Shown: positions 9,340 through 17,192 of the stretch, in pieces | How the letters are laid out: each line of letters opens with the position of its first letter | Numbering within the stretch: position 1 is the first letter of the stretch | Source of the DNA: Nocardia jiangxiensis NBRC 101359 | Lineage (GTDB): Bacteria > Actinomycetota > Actinomycetes > Mycobacteriales > Mycobacteriaceae | Length of the DNA stretch: 64,000 nucleotides | NCBI RefSeq assembly: GCF_000308615.1 | Contig: NZ_BAGB01000054.1 | Location: 233,993-297,992, forward strand | Direction of reading: 5' to 3' | Translations under genes and position numbers: made by a program | Notes under the pieces: model-generated | Told to the model about the DNA's origin: nothing | Seen by the model: only the letters and a program-made list of their open reading frames with translations | Databases searched by the model: none

Positions 9340-9795
9340 GTGACATCCCGCATCGATGATCCGCTGCGCCTGGACCGTCAGGTCTGCTTCGCGCTGGCAC
9401 TGGCGAACCGCGCGGTGCTGAGCATCTACCGCCCCTTACTCGAGCCGATGGGCCTGACCCACCCGCAGTATCTGGTCATGCTCGCCCTGTGGGGTGAGGC
9501 GCCGCTCTCGGTCAAGGAGATCGGCGAACTGGTCCAACTCGATTCGCCGACGCTGTCACCGCTGCTCAAACGTCTCGAATCCGCCGGATACATCAGCCGC
9601 CGCCGCGATACCCACAACGAGCGCGCCCTGGTCATCGATCTGACCGCGGCAGGTCGTGCGCTGCGCGCCCGCGCGGAGCAGATTCCGCCCGCCGTCGTGG
9701 AACGTCTCGGCGTGACGCTCGAAGACCTCGAGGAGTTGCACTCGGTCCTGGGACGGGTCAACGCCGCTGCCCGGCGTGCCGCGGCGGCCGAATAG
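9340..9795 (+). CDS. MarR-family transcriptional regulator
   Basis: A 151-residue winged-helix protein. The DNA-binding region is LSVKEIGELVQLDSPTLSPL with the wing ISRRRDTHNERALVI. The N-terminal ...RQVCFALALANRAV resembles the Cys of OhrR-type peroxide sensors (one Cys in DRQVCFALA), so organic-hydroperoxide sensing is possible but unproven. No ohr gene is adjacent. GTG 9340 is chosen because GAGAGGCGG lies just upstream. Confidence 0.88.
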   Translation: MTSRIDDPLRLDRQVCFALALANRAVLSIYRPLLEPMGLTHPQYLVMLALWGEAPLSVKEIGELVQLDSPTLSPLLKRLESAGYISRRRDTHNERALVIDLTAAGRALRARAEQIPPAVVERLGVTLEDLEELHSVLGRVNAAARRAAAAE

Positions 9796-9949
9796 CCCCT
9801 CGCCGCGACCGGTCCCCCACCCGGACAGGGGAATTGATCATCACGGATGCGGCACGACTCGGTGCCGAACGTCCCCAAACCCCCGGCCGAGCGGGCGCGC
9901 GCGCCTACCATGGAGATGCCGCCATGGTCAGCGTCGCAAGGGGAACATC

Positions 9950-10336
9950 ATGGCCGAGATGAGCATCGCCGAATTACTCGCAGTCTTCAGAAGTATGACG
10001 CTGCTGGAACTTTCGGAATTCACCCGTGCGTTCGAGGAGGAGTTCGGTGTCTCCGCCGCCGCGCAGATACTCGCCCCGGCAGGGCCCGACGCGCCCGCGT
10101 CCGCGGAGGTCGCCGAGGAACCCGACGAGTTCGACGTGATCTTGGAATCCTTCGGGGACAAGAAGATTCAGGTGATCAAGGCCGTCCGGGAGATCATCAC
10201 CGGGTTGGGCCTGAAGGAGGCCAAGGATCTCGTGGAGTCCGCGCCGACGCCGATCGCCGAACGGCTGGACCGGGGTTCGGCCGAAACGGCCAAGAGCAAG
10301 CTGGAAGCCGCGGGCGCTCGGGTCGCACTGCGCTGA
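9950..10336 (+). CDS. Ribosomal protein L7/L12 (bL12) paralogue
   Basis: A 128-residue full-length bL12-like protein. The N-terminal dimerisation domain reads IAELLAVFRSMTLLELSEF, followed by a short Ala/Pro/Glu hinge (about 42-58) and the C-terminal domain with FDVILESFGDKKIQVIKAV and GLGLKEAKDLVESAPTPI. The L7/L12 stalk recruits translation GTPases. A housekeeping rplL sits next to rplJ near rpoB; this one stands alone, so it is probably a second copy. AAGGGGA precedes the ATG. Confidence 0.88.
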   Translation: MAEMSIAELLAVFRSMTLLELSEFTRAFEEEFGVSAAAQILAPAGPDAPASAEVAEEPDEFDVILESFGDKKIQVIKAVREIITGLGLKEAKDLVESAPTPIAERLDRGSAETAKSKLEAAGARVALR

Positions 10337-10446
10337 ATCCTCATGCGCCGCATCGTGGTAGCGGTATCTCCGACAGCAGGCCCGGTTATGGTCTCGCTGC
10401 TGTGGATGCGTTCGCGATCGAGCAGTACGCTGCGGGACAGCCGCAT

Positions 10447-10833
10447 TCAGCCGATCGTGAACGTCGCACTACGTCCGCGCGCGTCCAGACGGCCGTCTCC
10501 CCAACTCGCCCCGGCATAGGCGTCGATCTCGATCGCATACTCCCCCGCGATCAACTCCGCGGGCAGTCGCACCGACGCGAATGCCTGCCGGTCGACGATG
10601 TCCAGATACCGGCGCGCGTCCCCCGGCTCCACCAGGAAGACCCGTGCGTACCCGAATGTCTTGTGCGAGGCGGATTCCGAGGCAGGCGACCACCGCACGT
10701 CCAGCACATCCGGATCAGCGGCGTCGACGACGACCCGCAGCGTCTCCCGCCTCCCGACCCGGTCTCTCACGACGTCCTCCTCGCGCGCCTGCGGCCGTGC
10801 GCACCGCTGCATCCTCGCGATCCAGGCTGGCAC
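10447..10833 (-). CDS. Hypothetical protein, beta-rich
   Basis: Up to 128 residues; the first 17 or so look unlike the rest, so a start near VRDRVGRRETLR is possible. The body alternates hydrophobic strands (LRVVVDA, VLDVRWSP, ARVFLVEP, GEYAIEIDAY, SATFTIG), suggesting an immunoglobulin-like beta sandwich. No domain is recognised. A tiny coding stretch lies just upstream on the same strand (10859-10984) and may be part of the same unit. Confidence 0.55.
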   Translation of the reverse strand: MPAWIARMQRCARPQAREEDVVRDRVGRRETLRVVVDAADPDVLDVRWSPASESASHKTFGYARVFLVEPGDARRYLDIVDRQAFASVRLPAELIAGEYAIEIDAYAGASWGDGRLDARGRSATFTIG

Positions 10834-10858
10834 GCACCGACCGGCACGGCAACGCGGA

Positions 10859-10984
10859 TCAGGGAACTCCCTGCCACAGATGCGACATCATCACCGGATA
10901 GCGGACCGGCCGGAAATCGGTGAACGTCAGATCCCCCGGTCGATCATCAGACCGCGACGCTAGTCGCTCGATCTCGATCCGCAT
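10859..10984 (-). CDS. Possible 41-residue protein
   Basis: An ATG-initiated frame of 41 codons ending ...FRPVRYPVMMSHLWQGVP, with GC-rich third positions. It precedes the beta-rich hypothetical gene by 25 bp on the same strand. The ribosome-binding site is weak (CGGGGC). It could be a real small protein or the severed N-terminal part of the downstream gene. Confidence 0.35.
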   Translation of the reverse strand: MRIEIERLASRSDDRPGDLTFTDFRPVRYPVMMSHLWQGVP

Positions 10985-11008
10985 ATGCCCCGCGATGCAC
11001 GACTCCCG

Positions 11009-11749
11009 TCATTCGTCGGAACTCAGGCGGTCCAGCCATTCGGTCAGCAGGTGCTGCTCGGCAGCGCTCAGCGAGGTGTGTTCGGGGAGTGTGGCGCGCA
11101 GGGCGCGAGCCGTCCCGGACAGTGACGAATCCTGAACTGCCGGTTGCTGATTCGTCACGGCGGTGACCATCGACTCGCGCAGCACACGCAGCAGCGCCGG
11201 ATCGCGTCGATCCGGGGACAGGGACAGCCAGGTGAGCACCGCCCCGAGCGCCGAGGAATGGATGACCATGACCGCGAGTTCCTCGTTGACGCGCAGCCAT
11301 CCACCCACGGCCAGACGACCGACGCGACCCCGCAGAATTTCCATTCCGGCCCGGAGGGCAGGCGAGTCGCTGCGCTGCGGCTCGCTGTACATCAGCGTGT
11401 AGAGGGCCGGATTGGCCAGGCCGAATTCGACCGCCAGATCCCACCCGTCCCGCAGATCCGCGATCGGGTCGGCGGGGTCAGGATCCACGTGTTTGGCCGC
11501 GAGGAAGGTGGCGAAGCCGTGTTCGGCCACCGCGTCGAGCAGTCCGTCCTTGTCGCCGAAGAGGCGATAGATGGCCGGGGGCTGCATGCCCGCGGCCACC
11601 GCGACCGCCCGGGTGGTGACCGCGTCTCGGCCCTCACGCTCGAGCAGATCGATCGCGGCCTCGATGACCCGCTGCCGGGACTGCTCCTGACCGGCGGTTC
11701 CGGTACGAGGTTCGGCCGGGATGTGCCCGGCGGCTGGACGTGAGGGCAT
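11009..11749 (-). CDS. TetR-family transcriptional regulator
   Basis: A 246-residue protein. The helix-turn-helix (about 28-70) reads RVIEAAIDLLEREGRDAVTT...MQPPAIYRLFGDKDGLLDAV. The ligand domain is of the common hydrophobic type. The gene is divergent from the NmrA-like reductase at 11832, with palindromes in the 82-bp gap, so it most likely represses that gene. The ligand is unknown. Confidence 0.9.
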   Translation of the reverse strand: MPSRPAAGHIPAEPRTGTAGQEQSRQRVIEAAIDLLEREGRDAVTTRAVAVAAGMQPPAIYRLFGDKDGLLDAVAEHGFATFLAAKHVDPDPADPIADLRDGWDLAVEFGLANPALYTLMYSEPQRSDSPALRAGMEILRGRVGRLAVGGWLRVNEELAVMVIHSSALGAVLTWLSLSPDRRDPALLRVLRESMVTAVTNQQPAVQDSSLSGTARALRATLPEHTSLSAAEQHLLTEWLDRLSSDE

Positions 11750-11785
11750 GTATCAACGATAGCGTCTTGCCGATTCCATCGTTAA

Positions 11786-11796
11786 TATCAGTGATA
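11786..11796. promoter_or_regulatory. TetR operator in divergent promoter
   Basis: TATCA-G-TGATA is a perfect palindrome inside the AT-rich 82-bp gap between the TetR gene and the NmrA-like gene. A second inverted pair, AACGAT (11756-11761) and ATCGTT (11778-11783), lies on the TetR side. Confidence 0.5.
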
Positions 11797-11831
11797 CTCT
11801 GATTCTGATATCACCGGAAGCACAGGAGCGC

Positions 11832-12728
11832 ATGATGATCATCGTGACCGGAGCCACCGGACAACTCGGCCGCCGAATCGTCGAGCGGCTGCTCACGCGA
11901 GTGCCCGCCGAGCGGATCGGGGTCACCGCCCGCGATCCGGGCCGGGCACGAGCGTTCGCCGAACGCGGAATCCGGGTCCGCCCAGCCGATTTCGCCGATC
12001 CAGCGAGCCTCGCGCATGCCTTCGAGGGCGCAACCCGGGTGCTCGTCGTCTCGGTCGACAAACTGGGCGAGGACGCGGTGCGGCAGCATCGCGCCGCGAT
12101 CGAGGGCGCGGTCGCCGCGGGCGCGCAGCGCATCCTGTACACCAGCCACGCGGGCGCGAATCCGCACTCCCATTTCGAGCCCTGCCGCAACCACGCGGCC
12201 ACCGAGGAGATCCTGCGCACCTGCGGCGTGCCGTACACCGCCCTGCGCAACGGCTTCTACATATCCAGCGCGCTGCGATTCTTCGAGCACGCAACGGAAT
12301 CCGGCCGAATCACAGTCCCCGCGGACGGCCCGGTCGCCTGGACCGCACACGACGACCTGGCCGAAGCCGCCGCCGCCATTCTCGCCGGGGAAGGCTCCTT
12401 CGACGGCCCCACCCCACCCCTGACCGCCGCGCACACCCTGACCTTCGAGGATCTGGCCGCCCGCGCCGGCACTCTCCTGGGCCGCGATATCGAACGGATC
12501 ACCATGTCCGACAACGAATTCCGCGGCCAGCTGACGAACGTCGGCGTCCCGGCCGAACTACCGGACCTGTTCCTCGGCATGTTCACCGCCGCCCGCGCAG
12601 GCGAATTCGCGACTGTCGATCCGACCTTGCAGAACCTGATCGGTCGCGATCCCCTCGGCATCGACGCGATGCTGCGCGACCAGCTACGCCTGAGCAGCCG
12701 CATCGATATCGGCTGCGGCGCACCGTGA
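11832..12728 (+). CDS. NmrA/QorB-like NAD(P)-binding reductase
   Basis: A 298-residue atypical SDR. The N-terminal Rossmann motif IIVTGATGQLGRRIVERLL (3-21) is intact and the protein has the QorB/NmrA pattern LYTSHAGANPHSHFEPCRNH. This group reduces quinones or acts as a redox sensor. There is no YxxxK catalytic pair, as usual for the group. AGGAGC lies a few bases before the ATG. Control by the divergent TetR is inferred. Confidence 0.85.
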   Translation: MMIIVTGATGQLGRRIVERLLTRVPAERIGVTARDPGRARAFAERGIRVRPADFADPASLAHAFEGATRVLVVSVDKLGEDAVRQHRAAIEGAVAAGAQRILYTSHAGANPHSHFEPCRNHAATEEILRTCGVPYTALRNGFYISSALRFFEHATESGRITVPADGPVAWTAHDDLAEAAAAILAGEGSFDGPTPPLTAAHTLTFEDLAARAGTLLGRDIERITMSDNEFRGQLTNVGVPAELPDLFLGMFTAARAGEFATVDPTLQNLIGRDPLGIDAMLRDQLRLSSRIDIGCGAP

Positions 12729-12814
12729 ATCGGTGAGAGCGGCGACTCCGGCCGCACGGCCGGTTGCGGCTCGACGTGAACGCCACGCCGAGCCGCTCGC
12801 CGCATGCGGGTCGG

Positions 12815-13309
12815 TCAGGCGAGGACGCCGCTGTCGTCGATGACGATCTTCTTGGCCGTGCTGCCCGAGCGGCTGCCCAGGGCCTCGACCGCCTTGACGA
12901 CGTCCGAGCCCTCGACGACCTCGCCGAAGACGACGTGCTTGCCGTCCAGCCACGGCGTGACGACCGTGGTGATGAAGAACTGGGAACCGTTGCTGCCCGG
13001 TCCGGCGTTCGCCATGCTCAGCAGGAACGGCTTGTCGTGCTTGATCTGGAAGTTCTCGTCGGCGAACTTCTCGCCGTAGATGCTCTTGCCACCGGTGCCG
13101 TTGCCGTTGGTGAAGTCACCGCCCTGCAGCATGAACTCGGGGATCACGCGGTGGAAGGGCGCACCCTTGTAGCCGAATCCGTTCTGGCCCGTGGCCAGCT
13201 CACGGAAGTTGCGCGCGGTCTTGGGCACGACATCGTCGAACAGCCGGAACACGATCCGGCCGAGCTTCTCGCCATCGGCCGAAATCTCGAAATACACGTT
13301 TTCGCTCAT
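12815..13309 (-). CDS. Cyclophilin-type peptidyl-prolyl cis-trans isomerase
   Basis: A 164-residue cytosolic cyclophilin of the eukaryote-like CypA type. Active-site signatures are FHRVIPEFMLQGGDFTNGNG (Arg and Gln), the MANAGPGSNGSQFFIT segment and WLDGKHVVFGEV. It catalyses proline isomerisation during folding. No clear Shine-Dalgarno precedes ATG 13309 (TAAGAATATTGGCC), so the mRNA may be nearly leaderless. It is divergent from dinB. Confidence 0.95.
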   Translation of the reverse strand: MSENVYFEISADGEKLGRIVFRLFDDVVPKTARNFRELATGQNGFGYKGAPFHRVIPEFMLQGGDFTNGNGTGGKSIYGEKFADENFQIKHDKPFLLSMANAGPGSNGSQFFITTVVTPWLDGKHVVFGEVVEGSDVVKAVEALGSRSGSTAKKIVIDDSGVLA

Positions 13310-13395
13310 GGCCAATATTCTTAACATCGGCCCCCGCAGCCCCGAATCACTGCGGTACCCGCCGAGCAGTCCGGCATTGTTGTCACACCCCTATG

Positions 13396-13409
13396 CGAAC
13401 ATATGTTCG
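13396..13409. promoter_or_regulatory. LexA (SOS) box of dinB
   Basis: CGAACATATGTTCG is a perfect palindrome matching the actinobacterial/mycobacterial LexA operator (CGAAC-N4-GTTCG). It places dinB in the SOS regulon. The ATG at 13403 lies inside it. Confidence 0.85.
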
Positions 13410-14647
13410 TGTCACGGTCAGGTGGTTCGGACGGTTCGGCGGCCTCGTCGCGGGGTGCTGCTGCGCGGGCGTCGATCCTGCATGCGGACCTGGATTCGTT
13501 CTATGCCTCGGTCGAGCAGCGGGATGATCCGCGGCTGCGCGGCAAGCCCGTGATCGTGGGTGGCGGGGTGGTGCTGGCGGCCAGTTACGAGGCGAAGGCG
13601 CACGGGATTCGCACGCCGATGAACGGGCGGCAGGCGTTGCGGCTGTGTCCACATGCGATCGTGGTGCCGCCGCGGATGTCCGCGTACGCGCGGGCGAGCC
13701 GGGCGGTGTTCGAGATCTTCCGGGACACCACGCCCGAGGTGGAGGGCATCTCGATCGATGAGGCGTTCCTGGACGTCGGCGGGTTGCTGCGGATCGCCGG
13801 GAGTCCGGTCGAGATCGCCCGCACCCTGCGCGAGCGGGTGCGCACGGAGGTCGGTCTGCCGATCTCGGTGGGCGTGGCGGGCACCAAATTCCTCGCCAAG
13901 GTCGCCAGCGCGGTCTCCAAACCGGATGGGCTGCTGGAGGTGCCGCCCGGTGGCGAGCTGGACTTCCTGCATCCGCTGCCGGTCGAAAGACTCTGGGGCG
14001 TAGGCGAAGTCACCGCCCGCACGCTGCACGAGCACGGGATCACCCGGATCGGCCAGCTCGCCGAACTCGGCGAGAAGGGCCTGTCCGGGCTGCTCGGTCC
14101 CGCGGCGGGCCGCCACCTGTACGCGCTGTCGTGGGCCCGCGATCCCCGTCGCGTCGACACCGGCCGCCGACGCCGCTCCATCGGCGCACAACGAGCCCTG
14201 GGCCGACGCACCCGCACCCCCGAGGAGATCGAGGCCTACCTGTCCGGCCTCGCCGACCGTCTCGGCCACCGCCTGCGCGCCGCCGATCGAGTGTGCCGAA
14301 CAGTGGTGCTGCGCTTACGGTTCGACGATTTCACCCGAGCCACCCGCTCCCATTCCCTGCCCGCGGCCACCGACCACGGCCGCGTCATCGATCAGGCCGC
14401 GCACACCCTGCTCACCGCGGCCATGCCGATGATCCGCGAACGCGGCCTCACCCTGATCGGCCTGTCCCTGACCAACCTCGACGACGCCCACACCATGCAA
14501 CTCACCCTCCCCTTCGAACCCCGCCCCGACTCCACCCTGGACACTACCCTCGACCAGCTCCGCGACCGCTTCGGCGCGGGCACGGTCACCCGCGCCGCCC
14601 TGCTACACCGGGGCGAAGGACTCTCGGTCCCGCTACTGCCCGATTGA
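13403..14647 (+). CDS. dinB: DNA polymerase IV (Y-family translesion polymerase)
   Basis: A 414-residue protein. The palm domain begins ILHADLDSFYASVEQ, with the catalytic SIDEAFLD near residue 115. Then come the DinB thumb HhH region (LWGVGEVTARTLHEHGI) and the little-finger domain with RRRSIGAQRALGRR. The first 22 residues are Ser/Ala/Gly-rich. It copies damaged templates with low fidelity. In-frame starts are ATG 13403 and GTG 13409, both within the LexA box; no further ATG/GTG occurs before the conserved domain. No beta-clamp peptide (QxxLF) is obvious; MQLTLPF (about 370) may serve. Confidence 0.93.
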   Translation: MFVSRSGGSDGSAASSRGAAARASILHADLDSFYASVEQRDDPRLRGKPVIVGGGVVLAASYEAKAHGIRTPMNGRQALRLCPHAIVVPPRMSAYARASRAVFEIFRDTTPEVEGISIDEAFLDVGGLLRIAGSPVEIARTLRERVRTEVGLPISVGVAGTKFLAKVASAVSKPDGLLEVPPGGELDFLHPLPVERLWGVGEVTARTLHEHGITRIGQLAELGEKGLSGLLGPAAGRHLYALSWARDPRRVDTGRRRRSIGAQRALGRRTRTPEEIEAYLSGLADRLGHRLRAADRVCRTVVLRLRFDDFTRATRSHSLPAATDHGRVIDQAAHTLLTAAMPMIRERGLTLIGLSLTNLDDAHTMQLTLPFEPRPDSTLDTTLDQLRDRFGAGTVTRAALLHRGEGLSVPLLPD

Positions 14648-14790
14648 CCAGCCGTCGCGAGGAACCCGCCGAGACCACATCGATCGAGGTCACCGTCGGT
14701 CTCGGTGCGCGCGGCGACATTCAGGACCTCATCGCCTCGGTCAGTGAGCTGACCGGGGTGCTCGACGTGGACAGCGGCGACGAGACATAT
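14644..14790 (+). pseudogene. Possible remnant of an MgtC-like C-terminal domain
   Basis: A TTG-initiated stretch overlapping the dinB stop reads ...IEVTVGLGARGDIQDLIASV...TGVLDVDSGDE. The beta-alpha-beta pattern resembles the ACT-like cytoplasmic tail of MgtC/SapB proteins. No stop follows at the expected end; the frame runs on antisense through the next gene. It may be a severed C-terminal fragment or a chance open frame. Confidence 0.3.
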
Positions 14791-14814
14791 CGAATTCCCC
14801 TGCCGCGGAACCGA

Positions 14815-15876
14815 TCACGCGGGCACGACGCCGTGTGCCCGGATCAGCGGCAGATCGTTGTAGGTGGCGATGCCCGAATCGGCGGCCACGACCGCGGGCA
14901 CCGCGTTGATCACCGGCATGGCGGTCATGATGTGGCCCAATTCCATGAAATCGGCCAGCGTCTCGCCCTGGAAATCGGGCGGCGGCAGAAAGGTGACGAC
15001 GTTCTTCACCGTCGGGCGTCCGTCCACCTGGAGTACCCAGCCCATGTCGTCGATGGTCCAATTCGGTTCCAGCGTCTGACCTTTGCGCCACCGGACGTTC
15101 ACATCGATCAGCGTCCGACCGCCGACGATGCCCTTCCAGCTGGCGAACACACCGGCGACGCACCCGGCCGGGATGGTCCAGGAGTCCATCACGAGATCGG
15201 TTGTGGTTCGGGCATATTCGGGGTCGCAGCGCACTTCGTCGAGTTCCACGCCGAGCGCGTCGGCGATCATCCGCACCGCCTCGCCGAAGACGCCGGTGCC
15301 CTGCGCGGTCATCGCGGGCAGATCCGGATTGTCGATCGGCTGGCCGAATCCGACCGGACGCTCGGTGGCGGGCGAATCGTAGAAGGTGGTGTCGGCGGCC
15401 TCGCTGACGGTCACCTTGTCCACGCGATCGCAGATGCCCGCCGAGACGATCGCCAGCAGATTCACGAAACCGGGGCTGATGCCGGAACCGAACATCGTCG
15501 CACCGCCGCTGCGGCACGCCTCGATGATCCGGTCCCGGCCCCCGCCCTGATTGTGGCCGGTGATGAACGACGCGGTCGCGACGACGTTCACCCCGGCGGA
15601 CAGGATGCGGACCAGTTCGTCCACGTCGATCCACATCGGGTTGTAGATCACGCAGTCCGGTTTCAGCGCCAGCAGGGCGTCGACGTCGTTGGTCGCGGTA
15701 ACGCCGAGCGGGTCGATCCCGCACAGCTCACCGACGTCGCGTCCGGCCTTGTCCGGCGACCACGCGTAGCAGCCGACCAGTTCCAGCGTCGGATTCGCGG
15801 CGATCGCCCGGACCGAAGCCTTACCGACATTGCCGGTCGTCCACTGGACGACCCGATACCGCGCATTCTCAACCAC
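14815..15876 (-). CDS. NAD(P)H-dependent amine dehydrogenase-like (DapB-fold) protein
   Basis: A 353-residue protein. The Rossmann N-terminus YRVVQWTTGNVGKASVRAI and motifs such as CVIYNPMW, FGSGISPGF and the C-terminal FMELGHIMTAMPVINA are typical of the 2,4-diaminopentanoate dehydrogenase/dihydrodipicolinate reductase-like family common in Mycobacteriales. The true substrate in most members is unknown. GTG 15876 is used. A strong inverted repeat lies 40 bp upstream. Confidence 0.85.
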   Translation of the reverse strand: MVENARYRVVQWTTGNVGKASVRAIAANPTLELVGCYAWSPDKAGRDVGELCGIDPLGVTATNDVDALLALKPDCVIYNPMWIDVDELVRILSAGVNVVATASFITGHNQGGGRDRIIEACRSGGATMFGSGISPGFVNLLAIVSAGICDRVDKVTVSEAADTTFYDSPATERPVGFGQPIDNPDLPAMTAQGTGVFGEAVRMIADALGVELDEVRCDPEYARTTTDLVMDSWTIPAGCVAGVFASWKGIVGGRTLIDVNVRWRKGQTLEPNWTIDDMGWVLQVDGRPTVKNVVTFLPPPDFQGETLADFMELGHIMTAMPVINAVPAVVAADSGIATYNDLPLIRAHGVVPA

Positions 15877-15917
15877 GAGCCCAGTCTAGAGACCCGTTAC
15901 CTAATTCAGCATCGGTA

Positions 15918-15933
15918 TTCTCAAATATGAGAA
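15918..15933. promoter_or_regulatory. Inverted repeat upstream of the DapB-fold gene
   Basis: TTCTCA-AATA-TGAGAA is a perfect 6-bp inverted repeat in the 65-bp gap between two same-strand genes. It is AT-rich and without a T-run, so it looks like a repressor operator for the gene starting at 15876 rather than a terminator. Confidence 0.45.
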
Positions 15934-15941
15934 CTGTAATC

Positions 15942-16988
15942 TCACCCCGCGGGGATCTCCGACGGACGGCACGCGTCCATGACGGCGGTGATGGATTCCT
16001 CGCCCGGCCGAGCAGCCACCACCCGGACGATCGCGGTGTCCAAACCCCTTGCCAGACGGCCGAATCCGGCCGCTGCCCCCGAGGCCGGCCCGAAATACCC
16101 CACCTGCCGGGCGAGCTCCACCGGGAACGCCTCGATCAGCTCGTCCAGCGAGGACCCGCGATCGCGACGTTCCTCCAACTCGGTCAGCGCCTCGTCGAAG
16201 CCCATCCGGCCGAAGTGACCGCGATAGCCGAGAGATTTGTTCGCCCCGGGCGCGGCCAGCGCGTATCCGATCAGGGCCCGCACCAGACCCCGGCGGGCCA
16301 GATCCTCGTCCTCGTCCACGCAGATGCGGATGTACTCGATCATGGACACCTCGCCCGGATCGCGACCGGCCGCCCGGGCACCTTGCGCGACGATCTCCCG
16401 ATTGGCGGCGACCTGGTCGGCGGTGCACCAGTTCAACGCCGCGGCGTCGGCGGCCTCCCCGGCCAGGGCGAGCATCTTGGGCCCCAGAGCGCCCAGCGCC
16501 ACAGGCACTTTCGGCGGCGTCGAGCCGAGCGCGACACCGTGCAACTGCACCGCCCGGCCCTCGTGCTCGACCGTCTCACCGGCCAGCAGCGCGCGCAACG
16601 TCACGAGCCATTCACGCATCGTGCCCAGTGGCCGCAGATCATCGGCCAGCCCCAGCGACCGCCGGAATTCCGGCGAGTGCAGCGCGCCGGAGCCGATCCC
16701 GAGCACGAATCTGCCGCCGCTGATCTCGCCGACCGTCGCCGCGCACGACGCCAGCGCGGGCACCGACCAGTAACCGATCGGCACGACCGAGATGCCGGTG
16801 CCGATGCCGCCGGGCACCAGATCCGCGGTCGCGGCCGACCACTGCGCGCAGATATGTGTCGCCTCGCGACCGATCGAGGCGTTGGTCCAGACACTCCGAT
16901 ACCCCTGTCGGGCAGCATGTCTGCCCAGCTCACGATACTGATCCCAGGACAATCCCAGGCCTCGATCAAGACCGACACCAATCTCCAT
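15942..16988 (-). CDS. LLM class F420/FMN-dependent oxidoreductase
   Basis: A 348-residue luciferase-like protein that begins MEIGVGLDRGLGLSWDQY. The pattern ISGGRFVLGIGSGALHSPEF and the later VPVALGALGPKMLALAGEAA are typical of the F420-associated LLM subgroups of Mycobacteriales. Cofactor F420 is likely but inferred. GAAGGTG precedes ATG 16988. It is divergent from the CocE-like hydrolase. Confidence 0.88.
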   Translation of the reverse strand: MEIGVGLDRGLGLSWDQYRELGRHAARQGYRSVWTNASIGREATHICAQWSAATADLVPGGIGTGISVVPIGYWSVPALASCAATVGEISGGRFVLGIGSGALHSPEFRRSLGLADDLRPLGTMREWLVTLRALLAGETVEHEGRAVQLHGVALGSTPPKVPVALGALGPKMLALAGEAADAAALNWCTADQVAANREIVAQGARAAGRDPGEVSMIEYIRICVDEDEDLARRGLVRALIGYALAAPGANKSLGYRGHFGRMGFDEALTELEERRDRGSSLDELIEAFPVELARQVGYFGPASGAAAGFGRLARGLDTAIVRVVAARPGEESITAVMDACRPSEIPAG

Positions 16989-17192
16989 GACACACCTTCC
17001 GTCGTTTCTCGCACCACCCGCATCCAGATTCGGACGATAACCTTCATGGCGTGTTCGGGGCGCGACGACAGGGCCGGAAGTTCTGGTCCCAGCCCTCGGG
17101 CCTTCGAGAAGGTGGCAAATGAGCGGTCGGTCACGCGGTGCGAGCAGGGCGCGTAGGCGGCAACCCCTCACCTGCCGTGAAGGAGACACAGT

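Noticed and set aside
14131..15930. 599-codon plus-strand open frame across dinB's end and the DapB-fold gene
   Set aside because: It is out of frame with dinB and antisense to a clear gene; only a short piece (14644-14790) looks protein-like and is reported separately.
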